A DNA stretch of 30,117 bases from Gemmatimonadota bacterium (GTDB lineage Bacteria > Latescibacterota > UBA2968 > UBA8231): the NCBI GenBank assembly GCA_009840005.1, contig VXOR01000015.1, positions 1-30,117 on the forward strand, in the 5' to 3' direction. Made by a program: the position numbers and the translations under genes. Of this stretch, positions 6,165-14,448 are shown piece after piece; within the stretch, counting starts at the first letter, position 1, and each line of letters begins with the position of its first letter. The notes below the pieces were generated by a model. It saw only the letters and a list, made by a program, of their open reading frames with translations. It did not search any database and was not told where the DNA came from.

Positions 6165-9004
6165 CTCCAGAGGTATTCATCACCAAGTGGCGTGCTGCCG
6201 AACTCAAGGAACGTTCGGCCGCTCAGGAGCACTTTATCGACCTGTGTCGGCTGCTCGGTGAGCCAACCCCGGCCGAGGCCGACCCTACTGGCGAGACGTA
6301 CTGCTTTGAGAAGGGTGCTCGCAAGGAAACCGGCGGCGATGGTTGGGCCGACGTGTGGAAGCGACACTGCTTCGCTTGGGAGTACAAGGGTCCGCGTGCC
6401 AACTTAGACGCGGCCTTTGACCAACTTAGGCAATACGCGCTGGCTTTGGAAAACCCGCCGCTTTTGATCGTCTCCGACATGCGGCAGTTCCGCATCCGCA
6501 CCAATTGGACCAACAGCGTCAGCAAGACCCACGAATTCGAGATCGACGATTTAGCCGATGCCGCTGTCCGCGACAAGCTCAAGTGGGCGCTCGCCGACCC
6601 TGAGCGGCTACGGCCGGACGAGACCCGGCAGGCACTCACCGAGCGAGCGGCCTCGGCCTTTGCGTTGCTGGCACAAGCCTTGCGAGAACGCAGCCATGAC
6701 CCGCAGGCAGTGGCGCATTTCATCAACCGGCTGGTGTTCTGCATGTTCGCCGAAGATGTGGGCCTTTTGCCGAACAATCTGTTCACGCGGATGTTGGAGC
6801 AGGCGCGGCAGCAGCCAGAGGAGTTCGCCGCCATGGCCCGCGACCTGTTTGCTGCCATGGCCACCGGCGGGCGGGTTGGCTTTGAGCCGGTGGCTTGGTT
6901 TAATGGCGGCTTGTTCGATGACGATGCTGCTATATCCCTGAAAAAGGCCGAGATCGAGACGGTGCTCCAAGCGGCGACCTTGGAGTGGTCGGAAATTGAT
7001 CCTTCCATTTTAGGCACCCTATTCGAGCGCGGCCTCGATCCGGACAAGCGGTCGCAGCTTGGGGCACACTACACGGACCGCGACAAAATTATGCAGATCG
7101 TCGAGCCGGTAGTGATTCGCCCGTGGCTGGCCGAATGGGAAAAGGAAAAAGGGGAAATCGCCGCCGCACTGAAACGAGCTGGAACTGCCCGATCTGCTGC
7201 TGCCCGGACGCGCCAACGCAGTCGGGCCGAGCAGCGCAAGGACGCTTTCTTACAGCGCCTCCGCTCTTTCACCATCCTCGACCCGGCTTGCGGCTCGGGC
7301 AACTTCCTCTATGTTGCCTTGCACGCACTCAAGGACTTGGAGCATCGGGTGCAACTGGAGGCCGAAGCCTTTGACTTCCAGCGCTCGTTTCCCGAAGTCA
7401 GCCCGGCCAACGTCAAAGGGATAGAAATCAACGCCTACGCCGCCGAATTAGCGCGCGTATCGGTGTGGGTCGGACACATCCAGTGGATGCGGCGCAACGG
7501 CTATCCTGGGACGAACAATCCAGTCCTCAAGCCGCTCGATACCATCGAATGCCGAGATGCGATCCTGACACCGGACGGAGAAGAACCGGAATGGCCGACA
7601 GCCGACGTGGTGATCGGAAACCCGCCGTTTATCGGAGGAAAATTTCTCAACGCCAATCTTGGCGAGGATTACGTTTCGAGAATTTTCACGGTGTATGAAG
7701 GCCGTGTACCAGCGGAGGCCGACCTCGTCTGCTACTGGTTTGTGAAGGCCGGCGAGCACATAGAATCGGGCAAGGCAAAGCGTGCAGGTCTCGTCTCAAC
7801 CAACTCCATTCGCGGCGGGGCGAATCGGCGGGCGTTGCAAACCGCGACTGAGAACCGTCCGATCTTTGAGGCGTGGAGCGATGAGCCGTGGGTGATTAAT
7901 GGGGCGGCAGTGCGCGTCTCTTTGGTGTGCTTCTCACGACCGGATGATGGAGCGGCGCTGGAACAGCGGCTCGATGGTCAGCTTGTGGATGCGGTCCATC
8001 CCGATCTAACGGGGAACGTTGATCTGACCAAGGCGCAACGGCAATGCCGGAACATCGGCATTGCGTTCATGGGCGACACTAAGGGCGGTCCCTTCGATGT
8101 GCCCGGAGATCAGGCCCGGGAATGGCTCCGCGAGCCTACTAACCCGAACGGACGGCCCAACTCCGACGTGCTCAGGCCGTGGGTAAATGGCATGGACTTG
8201 ACCCGCCGCCCGGCTGGTAAATGGATCGTCGATTTTGGCTGGAGCATGGGGCAAGAGGAAGCAGCGCTCTACGAGGCACCGTTTCAACATGCCAAGGAGC
8301 ACGTTTATCCAATGAGGGAACGGAACCGCCGCGAAGCCTACCGCATCCATTGGTGGCGGCATGTCGAGCCGAGGCCGGGGATGTGGGAGGCGCTCGACAG
8401 CCTATCGCGTTACATCGCTACGCCCACCGTCGCCAAGCACCGTCTGTTCGCTTGGCTCGACGCCCGCATCTGCCCCGATCATCAGCTAATTGTCATCGCA
8501 CGCGACGATGACACGACCTTCGGTATCTTGCACAGCCGCTTTCACGAGGCGTGGTCGCTACGGCTCGGCACGAGTTTAGAAGATCGTCCGCGCTACACAC
8601 CGACCACCACCTTCGAGACCTTCCCCTTTCCCGAAGGGCTGTCACCCGACATCCCGGCTTTGGATTACGCGAATGATCCGCGTGCTATTGCCATCGCCGA
8701 AGCAGCGCGGCGATTAGTCAAACTGCGCGACCGCTGGCTCAACCCGCCCGAATGGGTGGATTGGGAGGACGAGCCGGTCCCCGGCTATCCCAAGCGCTCG
8801 ATGCCCCGAGATGAAGCGACGGCGGAAAAGCTGAAGAAGCGGACGCTGACCAACCTCTACAACGCCCGCCCGCAATGGCTCGACGACGCGCACAAAGCCC
8901 TTGATGCGGCTGTGGCAGCGGCTTATGGGTGGGACGACGATATTTCGGAGGACGAGTCGTCAGGAAAACTGCTGGCACTTAACCTAGCGAATGGATGCGA
9001 ATAA
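6161..9004 (+). CDS. MmeI-like type IIL restriction-modification enzyme
   Basis: 947 residues, close to MmeI (about 920). The N-terminal nuclease shows D64-x9-E74-x-K76 (ADVWKRHCFAWEYKG), the exact PD-(D/E)xK spacing of the MmeI family. A helical spacer follows (about 150-330). The gamma-class adenine methyltransferase has motif I LDPACGSGNF (373-382) and motif IV NPPF (487-490). A target recognition domain occupies roughly 620-850, and the C-terminal RTLTNLYNARPQWLDDAH helix is family-typical. Such enzymes methylate one strand of an asymmetric site and cut about 20 bases away, using one polypeptide and one recognition domain. The recognition sequence cannot be read off reliably. It shares the plus-strand island with the ATPase/TOPRIM pair; its ATG overlaps a gene fossil. 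The reading frame looks intact. Confidence 0.92.
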   Translation: MTPEVFITKWRAAELKERSAAQEHFIDLCRLLGEPTPAEADPTGETYCFEKGARKETGGDGWADVWKRHCFAWEYKGPRANLDAAFDQLRQYALALENPPLLIVSDMRQFRIRTNWTNSVSKTHEFEIDDLADAAVRDKLKWALADPERLRPDETRQALTERAASAFALLAQALRERSHDPQAVAHFINRLVFCMFAEDVGLLPNNLFTRMLEQARQQPEEFAAMARDLFAAMATGGRVGFEPVAWFNGGLFDDDAAISLKKAEIETVLQAATLEWSEIDPSILGTLFERGLDPDKRSQLGAHYTDRDKIMQIVEPVVIRPWLAEWEKEKGEIAAALKRAGTARSAAARTRQRSRAEQRKDAFLQRLRSFTILDPACGSGNFLYVALHALKDLEHRVQLEAEAFDFQRSFPEVSPANVKGIEINAYAAELARVSVWVGHIQWMRRNGYPGTNNPVLKPLDTIECRDAILTPDGEEPEWPTADVVIGNPPFIGGKFLNANLGEDYVSRIFTVYEGRVPAEADLVCYWFVKAGEHIESGKAKRAGLVSTNSIRGGANRRALQTATENRPIFEAWSDEPWVINGAAVRVSLVCFSRPDDGAALEQRLDGQLVDAVHPDLTGNVDLTKAQRQCRNIGIAFMGDTKGGPFDVPGDQAREWLREPTNPNGRPNSDVLRPWVNGMDLTRRPAGKWIVDFGWSMGQEEAALYEAPFQHAKEHVYPMRERNRREAYRIHWWRHVEPRPGMWEALDSLSRYIATPTVAKHRLFAWLDARICPDHQLIVIARDDDTTFGILHSRFHEAWSLRLGTSLEDRPRYTPTTTFETFPFPEGLSPDIPALDYANDPRAIAIAEAARRLVKLRDRWLNPPEWVDWEDEPVPGYPKRSMPRDEATAEKLKKRTLTNLYNARPQWLDDAHKALDAAVAAAYGWDDDISEDESSGKLLALNLANGCE

Positions 9005-9029
9005 GCCACTCTTAGCAAAAGGAACCGAC

Positions 9030-9116
9030 ATGAGCGAATTCACAAGTCCTGCGGTGCAGGCGATGAATCTCATTCGATACATTGGAGATCAGGTATCGGA
9101 ATCGGGTAAGCCAATT
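9030..9116 (+). repeat. Direct repeat of 3567-3653
   Basis: 87-base copy of the start of the NDT-like gene, four mismatches, 5.46 kb downstream of the original. Homology begins at or near the ATG; the sequences upstream of the two ATGs do not match. Confidence 0.9.
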
Positions 9117-9199
9117 ACGGAGGAACAACCTATGCGGATTGAGCAGATTGAAATCAAGAACTACCGTTCCTTCCGCCACGTCGTATTTGAGGATTTACC
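9117..9199 (+). repeat. Direct repeat of 4326-4408
   Basis: 83-base copy of the ribosome site and start of the ATPase gene, eight mismatches. The junction to the preceding repeat falls in a shared CAAT, a possible microhomology for the deletion that joined them. Confidence 0.9.
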
Positions 9200-9256
9200 G
9201 CTATGAACACCAACGACCCAATCCCATTTACAGCATTCGCCCACTTCGAGCGGCTC
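9198..9256 (+). repeat. Direct repeat of 6088-6146
   Basis: 59-base segment covering CCGCT, the ATG and first codons of the glycosidase-like gene; 49 of 59 bases match the fossil that precedes the restriction enzyme gene. Confidence 0.8.
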
Positions 9257-10189
9257 ACCGCCGAGAAGCCGTTGCTGTACTGCGAGCCACCCGCGTGGGC
9301 GGCTGCCAGTCACGCCATCGTCGTGGACGACACCGTGCACTATCTGTGGGCCAAAAAGGGCGGAGATGGTAGCTGGGTACACATGCACAGCTCCGCGCCA
9401 GTCGCCGATCCTACGGCGGTGACGCACGACCAGCGCAATCCCATACTCCTACCTTCCGCCGACGGATTCGACAATCACGGCGTGGAATACCCATTCCCGT
9501 TCTGGAATCCCGCCGACCAGCGCTACTACGCCTATTATCTCGGCACCCAAGGCAAGGACAAGCCCCGCCGCAAACAGACCGGCCTGCTAGTCAGCGACGG
9601 CGATTTCGGAGCGTGGACGCGGATTGGCAATGAACCGGTGATTGCAGTCGGCGGCGCGCACGAGCAACACGGCTCTTCCCATCCATCCGTGGCCGTGTCG
9701 GGCGATGTCATTCACATGGTCTATACCGGCGAGTCGCCAGCACCACCTGAACGGCGCGATATTCTCTACAACGTGCCGACCATCTGCCATGCCACCGCAC
9801 CGATCAGCGACCCGGCGCAAGTCACCAAAAATCCCGCCAATCCCGTGTTCAGCGGATCGGGACAGGCGTGGGACCGCTATGGAGTGCGCGAAGCTGAAAT
9901 CCTCAAAGGGCCGAGCTATTTCCATCTGTTCTACGGGGGTTACGACGGCAAGATTTGGACCATTGGGCACGTCCGCACGCGTGACTTCCGCACTTTCGAA
10001 CCCAACCCGCACAACCCGATCTTCACGCCTGCGACCGATGCCGATGCTTGGGACTGCGATGGCCTCCTGACCCCACAAGTGTTCGCAATAGACGGGACCT
10101 ATTACATGATCTATGCCGGTCTCAGGGGGTCGGGCTGGAACCGCGTGTCAGCAGTCGGCACGGGCTTAGCCGTGGCCAAGCCGCTGTAG
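9203..10189 (+). CDS. Glycosidase-like five-bladed beta-propeller protein (GH43/GH130-type)
   Basis: 328 residues with the blade pattern of GH43/GH62/GH130-like propellers: HAIVVDDTVHYLW, YYAYYLGTQ, DVIHMVYTG, FHLFYGGYDG and the closing DGTYYMIYAGLRG, each a strand ending in aromatic residues. Acidic residues suited to catalysis are present (EYPFPFWNP, REAEIL, DADAWDCDGLL), but which are catalytic cannot be fixed. No signal peptide is seen, so it would act in the cytoplasm, perhaps on imported oligosaccharides or as a phosphorylase-type enzyme. The ATG overlaps the stop of the fossil ORF upstream; GAGG lies ten bases before it. The stop is three bases from that of the converging MATE gene. 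A fossil of a paralogous start at 6093 suggests this gene type once stood directly behind the DUF4276 gene. Confidence 0.7.
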   Translation: MNTNDPIPFTAFAHFERLTAEKPLLYCEPPAWAAASHAIVVDDTVHYLWAKKGGDGSWVHMHSSAPVADPTAVTHDQRNPILLPSADGFDNHGVEYPFPFWNPADQRYYAYYLGTQGKDKPRRKQTGLLVSDGDFGAWTRIGNEPVIAVGGAHEQHGSSHPSVAVSGDVIHMVYTGESPAPPERRDILYNVPTICHATAPISDPAQVTKNPANPVFSGSGQAWDRYGVREAEILKGPSYFHLFYGGYDGKIWTIGHVRTRDFRTFEPNPHNPIFTPATDADAWDCDGLLTPQVFAIDGTYYMIYAGLRGSGWNRVSAVGTGLAVAKPL

Positions 10190-10192
10190 GGT

Positions 10193-11584
10193 TTACTCAC
10201 GCTCATCCTCCCGTTCAATAACCCGCATACTCTTCCAACGCCCCGTGCGAAAGCGCAAGTAGAACACCACGCCCAAGACGCATATATACGCACAGCCAAA
10301 GCTCCATATCAGGTACAGCCCTCCGTCGAAATAGGTTAGGGCGACGAAAGACGGCACAACCATGATCGCCCAAGCCAGCAAAATCGAAACCCACATGACG
10401 AAGCGAGTGTCGCCCGCACCTTTCAGGGTCGCCGTGAAGACCATGTAGGCGGCGTCGGAGACGCAGTACAGGGCCACGAAGCGCAGCAAGACCACAGCGA
10501 TCTGATACGCGACCGCAAAGTCGGCGTCTTTTTCCTCGCCAAAGGGCGCGAGGAAAAACTCCGGCACCACGATATAGCCCAAGGACATCGTCCCCATGTA
10601 CAGCATGGCCAAGTGCAAACCCGACCATGTGCAGTACTCAGCGGCTTCAGGCTGATCGCGTCCCAAACGCTGGCCGACCATCGTCGAGACGGCAATGCCG
10701 CAACCAATGAGCGGCATAAAGGCGAGGCTATTGATGTGAAAGGCCAAATTCGTCGCCGCCAGCGGGATCGGCCCCAAGCGGCCCACGATGAACAAGAAGA
10801 AGGTAAAGGCCATGATATCGAGCATGAAGTTGACGCCGTTGGGGCCGCCAAAGCGCAACAGGCGTTGCAGCAGTTTGAAGTCGGGCTTCCAGCCGCGCAA
10901 GGTGGCGTATTCGCTGCGATAGCGCGGCCCCAAAAACAGCACCGCGAAACACAGCGCCGAGACCACCAAGCCGATATTGGTGGCCCACGCCGCCCCGACG
11001 ATCCCCAACTCAGGCAGTCCCCAATGCCCAAATATCAAGGCGTAGTCGCAAATGATGTTGACGCTGATAGCCACGACGTTGACCGCCAGCACCACCCACG
11101 TCTGCCCCCGCCCACTGAAAAAGCACGAGAAAGCCGTGGACAAGACCTGCGGCCCGGTGCCGTAGCAAAGGATGCGGAAGTATTGGGTCTCAGCGGCGCG
11201 GATGCCTGGGTCGTGGCCGATGAACGCGAAGAGCTCGCCGGCAAAGGCCGCTGGCACCAAGGCCAACAGGCCGCTGAACAAGGCCACGTACGCCCCTTGC
11301 CACACGGCTGGCCCCACCCGCGTCGGCCGCCGCGCACCCATGTATTGGGCGACAAACGTGTTGGCGTATTGGGCCGTGCCCATGAAGAGGCTGATGAAGG
11401 TGAAGTTGGCCATGCCCGCTGGCAGCGCAGCCGCCAACGCCTCGGTGGAATACCAAGAGAGAAAGACCCGATCGACAAAGTGCTGGATGCTCCAGCTAGC
11501 CGTACTCAGAATCAGCGGCAGGGCAATCCCCAAAAACTCTCGGTACCCGCCTGCGGCCCCCCACCGCCTCGCGATGCGACCCAC
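10193..11584 (-). CDS. MATE-family efflux transporter
   Basis: 463 residues, about twelve hydrophobic segments. The N-terminal FLGIALPLILSTASWSIQHFVDRVFLSWYS matches MATE helix 1, and the two-fold repeat restarts at LLRFGGPNGVNFMLD. MATE proteins export drugs or metabolites against Na+ or H+. The longest frame starts at 11647 inside the upstream gene; GTG 11584 is preferred because it lies two bases after the stop of the oxidoreductase gene and the transporter fold starts soon after. An ATG start at 11647 cannot be excluded. It is co-oriented and nearly overlapping with the Gfo/Idh gene, so the two are probably one operon. Specificity is unknown. Confidence 0.85.
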   Translation of the reverse strand: MGRIARRWGAAGGYREFLGIALPLILSTASWSIQHFVDRVFLSWYSTEALAAALPAGMANFTFISLFMGTAQYANTFVAQYMGARRPTRVGPAVWQGAYVALFSGLLALVPAAFAGELFAFIGHDPGIRAAETQYFRILCYGTGPQVLSTAFSCFFSGRGQTWVVLAVNVVAISVNIICDYALIFGHWGLPELGIVGAAWATNIGLVVSALCFAVLFLGPRYRSEYATLRGWKPDFKLLQRLLRFGGPNGVNFMLDIMAFTFFLFIVGRLGPIPLAATNLAFHINSLAFMPLIGCGIAVSTMVGQRLGRDQPEAAEYCTWSGLHLAMLYMGTMSLGYIVVPEFFLAPFGEEKDADFAVAYQIAVVLLRFVALYCVSDAAYMVFTATLKGAGDTRFVMWVSILLAWAIMVVPSFVALTYFDGGLYLIWSFGCAYICVLGVVFYLRFRTGRWKSMRVIEREDERE

Positions 11585-11586
11585 GC

Positions 11587-12606
11587 TCAGCTCGCCATAA
11601 ATTCGGCTACCGCAATCAATTCCCCACCGCGCCGCGCCGACTCCCACCCCGCCAGTACCGGAGCCAGCGAATAAAGGCCGTCGGCATAGTCGTTGAGTAG
11701 CAGGGCGCGGTTGCCGGTGTGCACGGCCTCGATGAAGACGCGGTCTTGCTCAAACCACGGGTCGAATTCCTCCGGCGAGTACACGACCTCGCCATTGACC
11801 TCGATCCGGTCGTACATCCACAGCGCCAAGTATCCCCCTTCGTAAAAAACGGTGAAGCGCGGCTCGTCGCCCGGAGCGGCGGGCGTGGTAGCGAGGAATG
11901 TCGAGGTCATGGTCGCCCCATTTGCCAACAAAAAGTTAAACGAACACGACAGCGGCGTGTTGTACCGAGGGGGATGGTGGTAAAACGCTTGCGCTTGGGT
12001 AATATCGAGGCCGCTCATAAAGCGCGCGTAGTCAACGGCGTGCACCCCCCAATCGAAGGCCGAGCCGCCGCTCTTGTCCATCTGATAGTGCCAACTATCC
12101 GGGTCGGGAACCTCGGCTTCGAGCAGCGGTAGGCCGGACGTGCTCTGAAAGCGGATGTGGGTGATGGCCTTATCCTCAAGCAGGCGGCGGGCCTCCTGAA
12201 AGAGCGGGCGATAGCGCTCGCGGAAACAAACCGTTGAGAGCACATCGCTCTCGGCGACCGCATTGGCAATGCGCCGCGCAACAGCCATGCTGGTCGCTTG
12301 CGGCTTCTCGCTAAAGAGGTGGAGCCCCCGCGCTGCGGCCGTGGCTTCCACATCAGTGCGCGCGAAGGCCGGCACGATCGAATAGAGCGCATCCAGCCGC
12401 TCTTCCGCGAGCATTTGATGGGGGTCCGCATAGGTGCGGGCGATGGAGTACTTTTGCGCGGTGGCGGCGAGGTTGTCCGGGTTGGGATCACTCGCGGCGA
12501 CCAGCTCGACGCCATCTAGCTTGCTCAGATTGGGCAGGTGCGTTTGGTTGGCGAAACGGCCGGTGCCATAGATGCCGACGCGCACCGGGCGATTGTTTGC
12601 GGGCAT
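11587..12606 (-). CDS. Gfo/Idh/MocA-family NAD(P)-dependent oxidoreductase
   Basis: 339 residues. The N-terminal Rossmann fold has VGIYGTGRFA (10-19), an acidic residue after strand 2 (VAASDPN) and the family EKP motif (100-102) whose Lys assists catalysis. The second half, with AFDWGVHAVDYARFMSG, is the GFO_IDH_MocA C-terminal domain, including the usual catalytic-region His. Members oxidise or reduce sugars, inositols and their derivatives; the substrate is not identifiable. ATG 12606 is preceded by AAAGGA with eight bases spacing; the upstream extension to 12711 is unlikely. The MATE gene begins two bases after the stop, so export or import of a substrate or product of this enzyme is a possible link. 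Confidence 0.88.
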   Translation of the reverse strand: MPANNRPVRVGIYGTGRFANQTHLPNLSKLDGVELVAASDPNPDNLAATAQKYSIARTYADPHQMLAEERLDALYSIVPAFARTDVEATAAARGLHLFSEKPQATSMAVARRIANAVAESDVLSTVCFRERYRPLFQEARRLLEDKAITHIRFQSTSGLPLLEAEVPDPDSWHYQMDKSGGSAFDWGVHAVDYARFMSGLDITQAQAFYHHPPRYNTPLSCSFNFLLANGATMTSTFLATTPAAPGDEPRFTVFYEGGYLALWMYDRIEVNGEVVYSPEEFDPWFEQDRVFIEAVHTGNRALLLNDYADGLYSLAPVLAGWESARRGGELIAVAEFMAS

Positions 12607-12881
12607 AAGGAGAATCCTTTGTTGATAGCTTTTATACAGCGGAGTGAAATGGGCAAGAAAAGGAAAAAGGAACTTATGCGCCAGACCGCTTTGCGACGGG
12701 TCGCGGAACAATCTGAGGCGTCTGCCTACCCTCGCCGCCGAGTGGATATTTCAGCCCCGTGGTACCGATTGCAACTGTTCACACGAGTAAGTACCTTCGC
12801 GTCAGACAACGGCTATTAACCATCGAAAGACATACCTATGATTCAGCGCAAGCCTGTCGCGAACTTGCAACCTAAACGACC
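12607..12881. other. Intergenic region with no recognised gene
   Basis: 275 bases between the divergent oxidoreductase and pyrophosphatase genes. Only shadow frames run through it. No convincing promoter, RNA or repeat was found, though it must hold start signals for both flanking genes; a TTGCAA with a poor TACCTT 17 bases later lies near 12770-12800. Confidence 0.4.
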
Positions 12882-13241
12882 ATGATAGGTAACTTTGTAG
12901 ATGCAAGAACGTTCATCGGCAAAACTGTCGATGTTACCATAGATCGACCTCTTGGCTCCAAGCATCCTGAAGCAGGCTTCATCTATCCGGTCAACTACGG
13001 ATTTCTCCTGAATGTACCGGCACCTGACGGAGAAGATATAGACGCTTATGTGCTCGGCTTCTTCAAACCGCTAGAGACGTTCACAGGCAGATGTATCGCC
13101 GTCATTCAACGATCTGACGACGATGATGACAAGCTCATTGTCGCGCCTGTCGGCAAGGACTACTCCGACGAGCAGATTCTCGCCTTGACGGAATTCCAAG
13201 AGCGATTTTTTGAATCGTCCGTAACACGTGAAGTGATTTAG
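12882..13241 (+). CDS. Short inorganic pyrophosphatase-family protein
   Basis: 119 residues, shorter than classical soluble family I pyrophosphatase (about 170). The core is recognisable: RPLGSKHPEAGFIYPVNYGF gives the YPVNYGF strand, followed by DGEDIDAYVLG (49-59), where D49, D52 and D54 stand in for the metal-binding DGDPxDV block, and ETFTGRCIAVI. This shortened form exists as a separate subgroup annotated as inorganic diphosphatase. Whether it hydrolyses pyrophosphate or another phosphoanhydride is not certain. No strong ribosome site precedes the ATG. It starts a plus-strand run of lower-GC accessory genes; a methyltransferase follows after 11 bases. Confidence 0.75.
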   Translation: MIGNFVDARTFIGKTVDVTIDRPLGSKHPEAGFIYPVNYGFLLNVPAPDGEDIDAYVLGFFKPLETFTGRCIAVIQRSDDDDDKLIVAPVGKDYSDEQILALTEFQERFFESSVTREVI

Positions 13242-13252
13242 GAAGGAAACCC

Positions 13253-13915
13253 ATGCCATTCAAGATAGCTGATGATCCGCAGACCGACTATCGGGAGTTG
13301 GTAAGAACCGCCTATAACCGGTGTGCGATGAATTACGCAGGGCAAAGACGCACCACGGCCGAGGCGGAGCTCAACTTGATAACTGAGCGTCTGACACCTA
13401 GTTCAAAGATTCTTGACGTTGGATGTGGTGCTGGTATCCCCGTCTCCCGACATCTTGCAGGAACGTTCAGCCTCACCGGAATCGACATCTCCTCAAGCAT
13501 GATAGCTCTAGCCAAGAAAAACGTCCCCAAAGCCAAATTCGTCATCGCCGACGTAATGGAGACCGAATTCCCTGCATGTAGCTTCGATGCAATTGTCAGC
13601 TTTTACGCCATCTTCCACATCCCAAGACAAGAGCATCTAAATCTCTTCCGTCGATTTGCCCAGTGGCTTCGGCCCGGTGGCCTACTTCTGTTTACGATTG
13701 CCAAGCAAGACGACGGTCCTGGATATACTGAAGACGACTTTTTCGGCGAAACTATGTACTGGAGCAACTTTGGCCCCTCGACCTACGAGAAGTTTCTTAC
13801 TGAGACTGGGTTTCAGATTGAACAGGAAGGTATCGTAGGAGGGGGATACGAAAGTGCTGATGCACTAGAGGAAGTCCACCCATTTTTCTTCTCCGTCAAA
13901 AGAGAAGGCTTGTAG
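13253..13915 (+). CDS. Class I SAM-dependent methyltransferase
   Basis: 220 residues. Motif I is LDVGCGAG (54-61), an acidic residue ends strand 2 (LTGIDISSSM), motif post-II is FVIADVMETEFP, and motif IV/post-IV read FDAIVSFYAIFHIPR. The domain matches the ubiquitous Methyltransf_25/11 group of small-molecule methyltransferases; the ending GGYESADALEEVHPFFFSVKRE includes the final strand. The acceptor is unknown. GGAAGGA (13241-13247) gives a strong ribosome site. It is one of several accessory genes in a row and may have been acquired with them. Confidence 0.85.
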   Translation: MPFKIADDPQTDYRELVRTAYNRCAMNYAGQRRTTAEAELNLITERLTPSSKILDVGCGAGIPVSRHLAGTFSLTGIDISSSMIALAKKNVPKAKFVIADVMETEFPACSFDAIVSFYAIFHIPRQEHLNLFRRFAQWLRPGGLLLFTIAKQDDGPGYTEDDFFGETMYWSNFGPSTYEKFLTETGFQIEQEGIVGGGYESADALEEVHPFFFSVKREGL

Positions 13916-13985
13916 ATCAGCAAGCGTTGTGAAGTGAACACATTTTCCACAATTGGCGCGCTCGTTTATCTGGAAAGGACTACCA

Positions 13986-14408
13986 ATGCCGCTAACAGGT
14001 CGATGTCTTTGCGGGGCGGTCAGCTATACAAGCGACTCGGAGCCCCAATCCGTGATCTATTGCCACTGTGACGACTGCCGTAGAGTTACGGGCAGCGCTT
14101 TCAACGTTGGAGTTGGCGTACCAGCTTCTACATTTCAACTGAGCGGTAAAACAAAGGGGTACGAATCTACAAATGACGAAGGCCGCACAAAAATTCGCGA
14201 ATTCTGTCCAGAGTGTGGGTCGCAATTGTTTACGCGTTACCCAAACACGATATTCATCAAGGCGGGCACCCTAGACCATTCCGAAGATCTGCGACCCACC
14301 CGAGAGATTTGGACCGAGATGGCAGTCCCGTGGTCCAAGATTCCCGACGGCCTAGATAAATTTCCCCGATCCTCGACATGGGGAAGTTCGCAACCCGGCA
14401 CACGTTAG
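13986..14408 (+). CDS. GFA-family (CENP-V/GFA domain) zinc protein
   Basis: 140 residues. The zinc ligands are complete: C7 and C9 in GRCLCGAV, C26, C28 and C31 in YCHCDDCRR, and C74/C77 in FCPECGSQ. This is the glutathione-dependent formaldehyde-activating enzyme (GFA) family; most members have unknown substrates, and only Gfa itself is known to speed S-hydroxymethylglutathione formation. ATG 13986 follows GGAAAGGAC; the frame opens earlier at 13953. It lies between a methyltransferase and the YHGS protein on the same strand. Confidence 0.88.
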   Translation: MPLTGRCLCGAVSYTSDSEPQSVIYCHCDDCRRVTGSAFNVGVGVPASTFQLSGKTKGYESTNDEGRTKIREFCPECGSQLFTRYPNTIFIKAGTLDHSEDLRPTREIWTEMAVPWSKIPDGLDKFPRSSTWGSSQPGTR

Positions 14409-14448
14409 AGAGTTTCGATGAGAATTTCAATCGTCAGCAGTAGTCTCA

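Larger units (their letters stand above)
9030..9206 (+). pseudogene. Fused 5' fossils of the NDT-like and ATPase genes (58-codon ORF)
   Basis: Bases 9030-9116 match the first 87 bases of the NDT-like gene (3567-3653; 83 of 87 identical). They are joined directly to 9117-9199, which matches 4326-4408 (75 of 83 identical), the ribosome site and first codons of the ATPase gene. The fusion is in frame and reads MSEFTSPAVQAMNLIRYIGD through to FRHVVFEDLPL, then stops in an ATGA that overlaps the glycosidase-like start at 9203. Five of the eight differences in the ATPase part, and three of the four in the NDT part, are synonymous, suggesting divergence while still coding. The GGAGG site and internal ATG (9132) are kept, so a 24-residue peptide could also be made. 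Confidence 0.8.

Noticed and set aside
6093..9206. Gene fossils as an assembly artefact
   Set aside because: The copies differ by 5 to 17 percent, largely at synonymous positions in the NDT and ATPase parts, which misassembly of one sequence would not produce.
10613..11674. 353-codon open frame on the plus strand
   Set aside because: Antisense to the MATE transporter; the product is hydrophilic, low-complexity and unlike any family.
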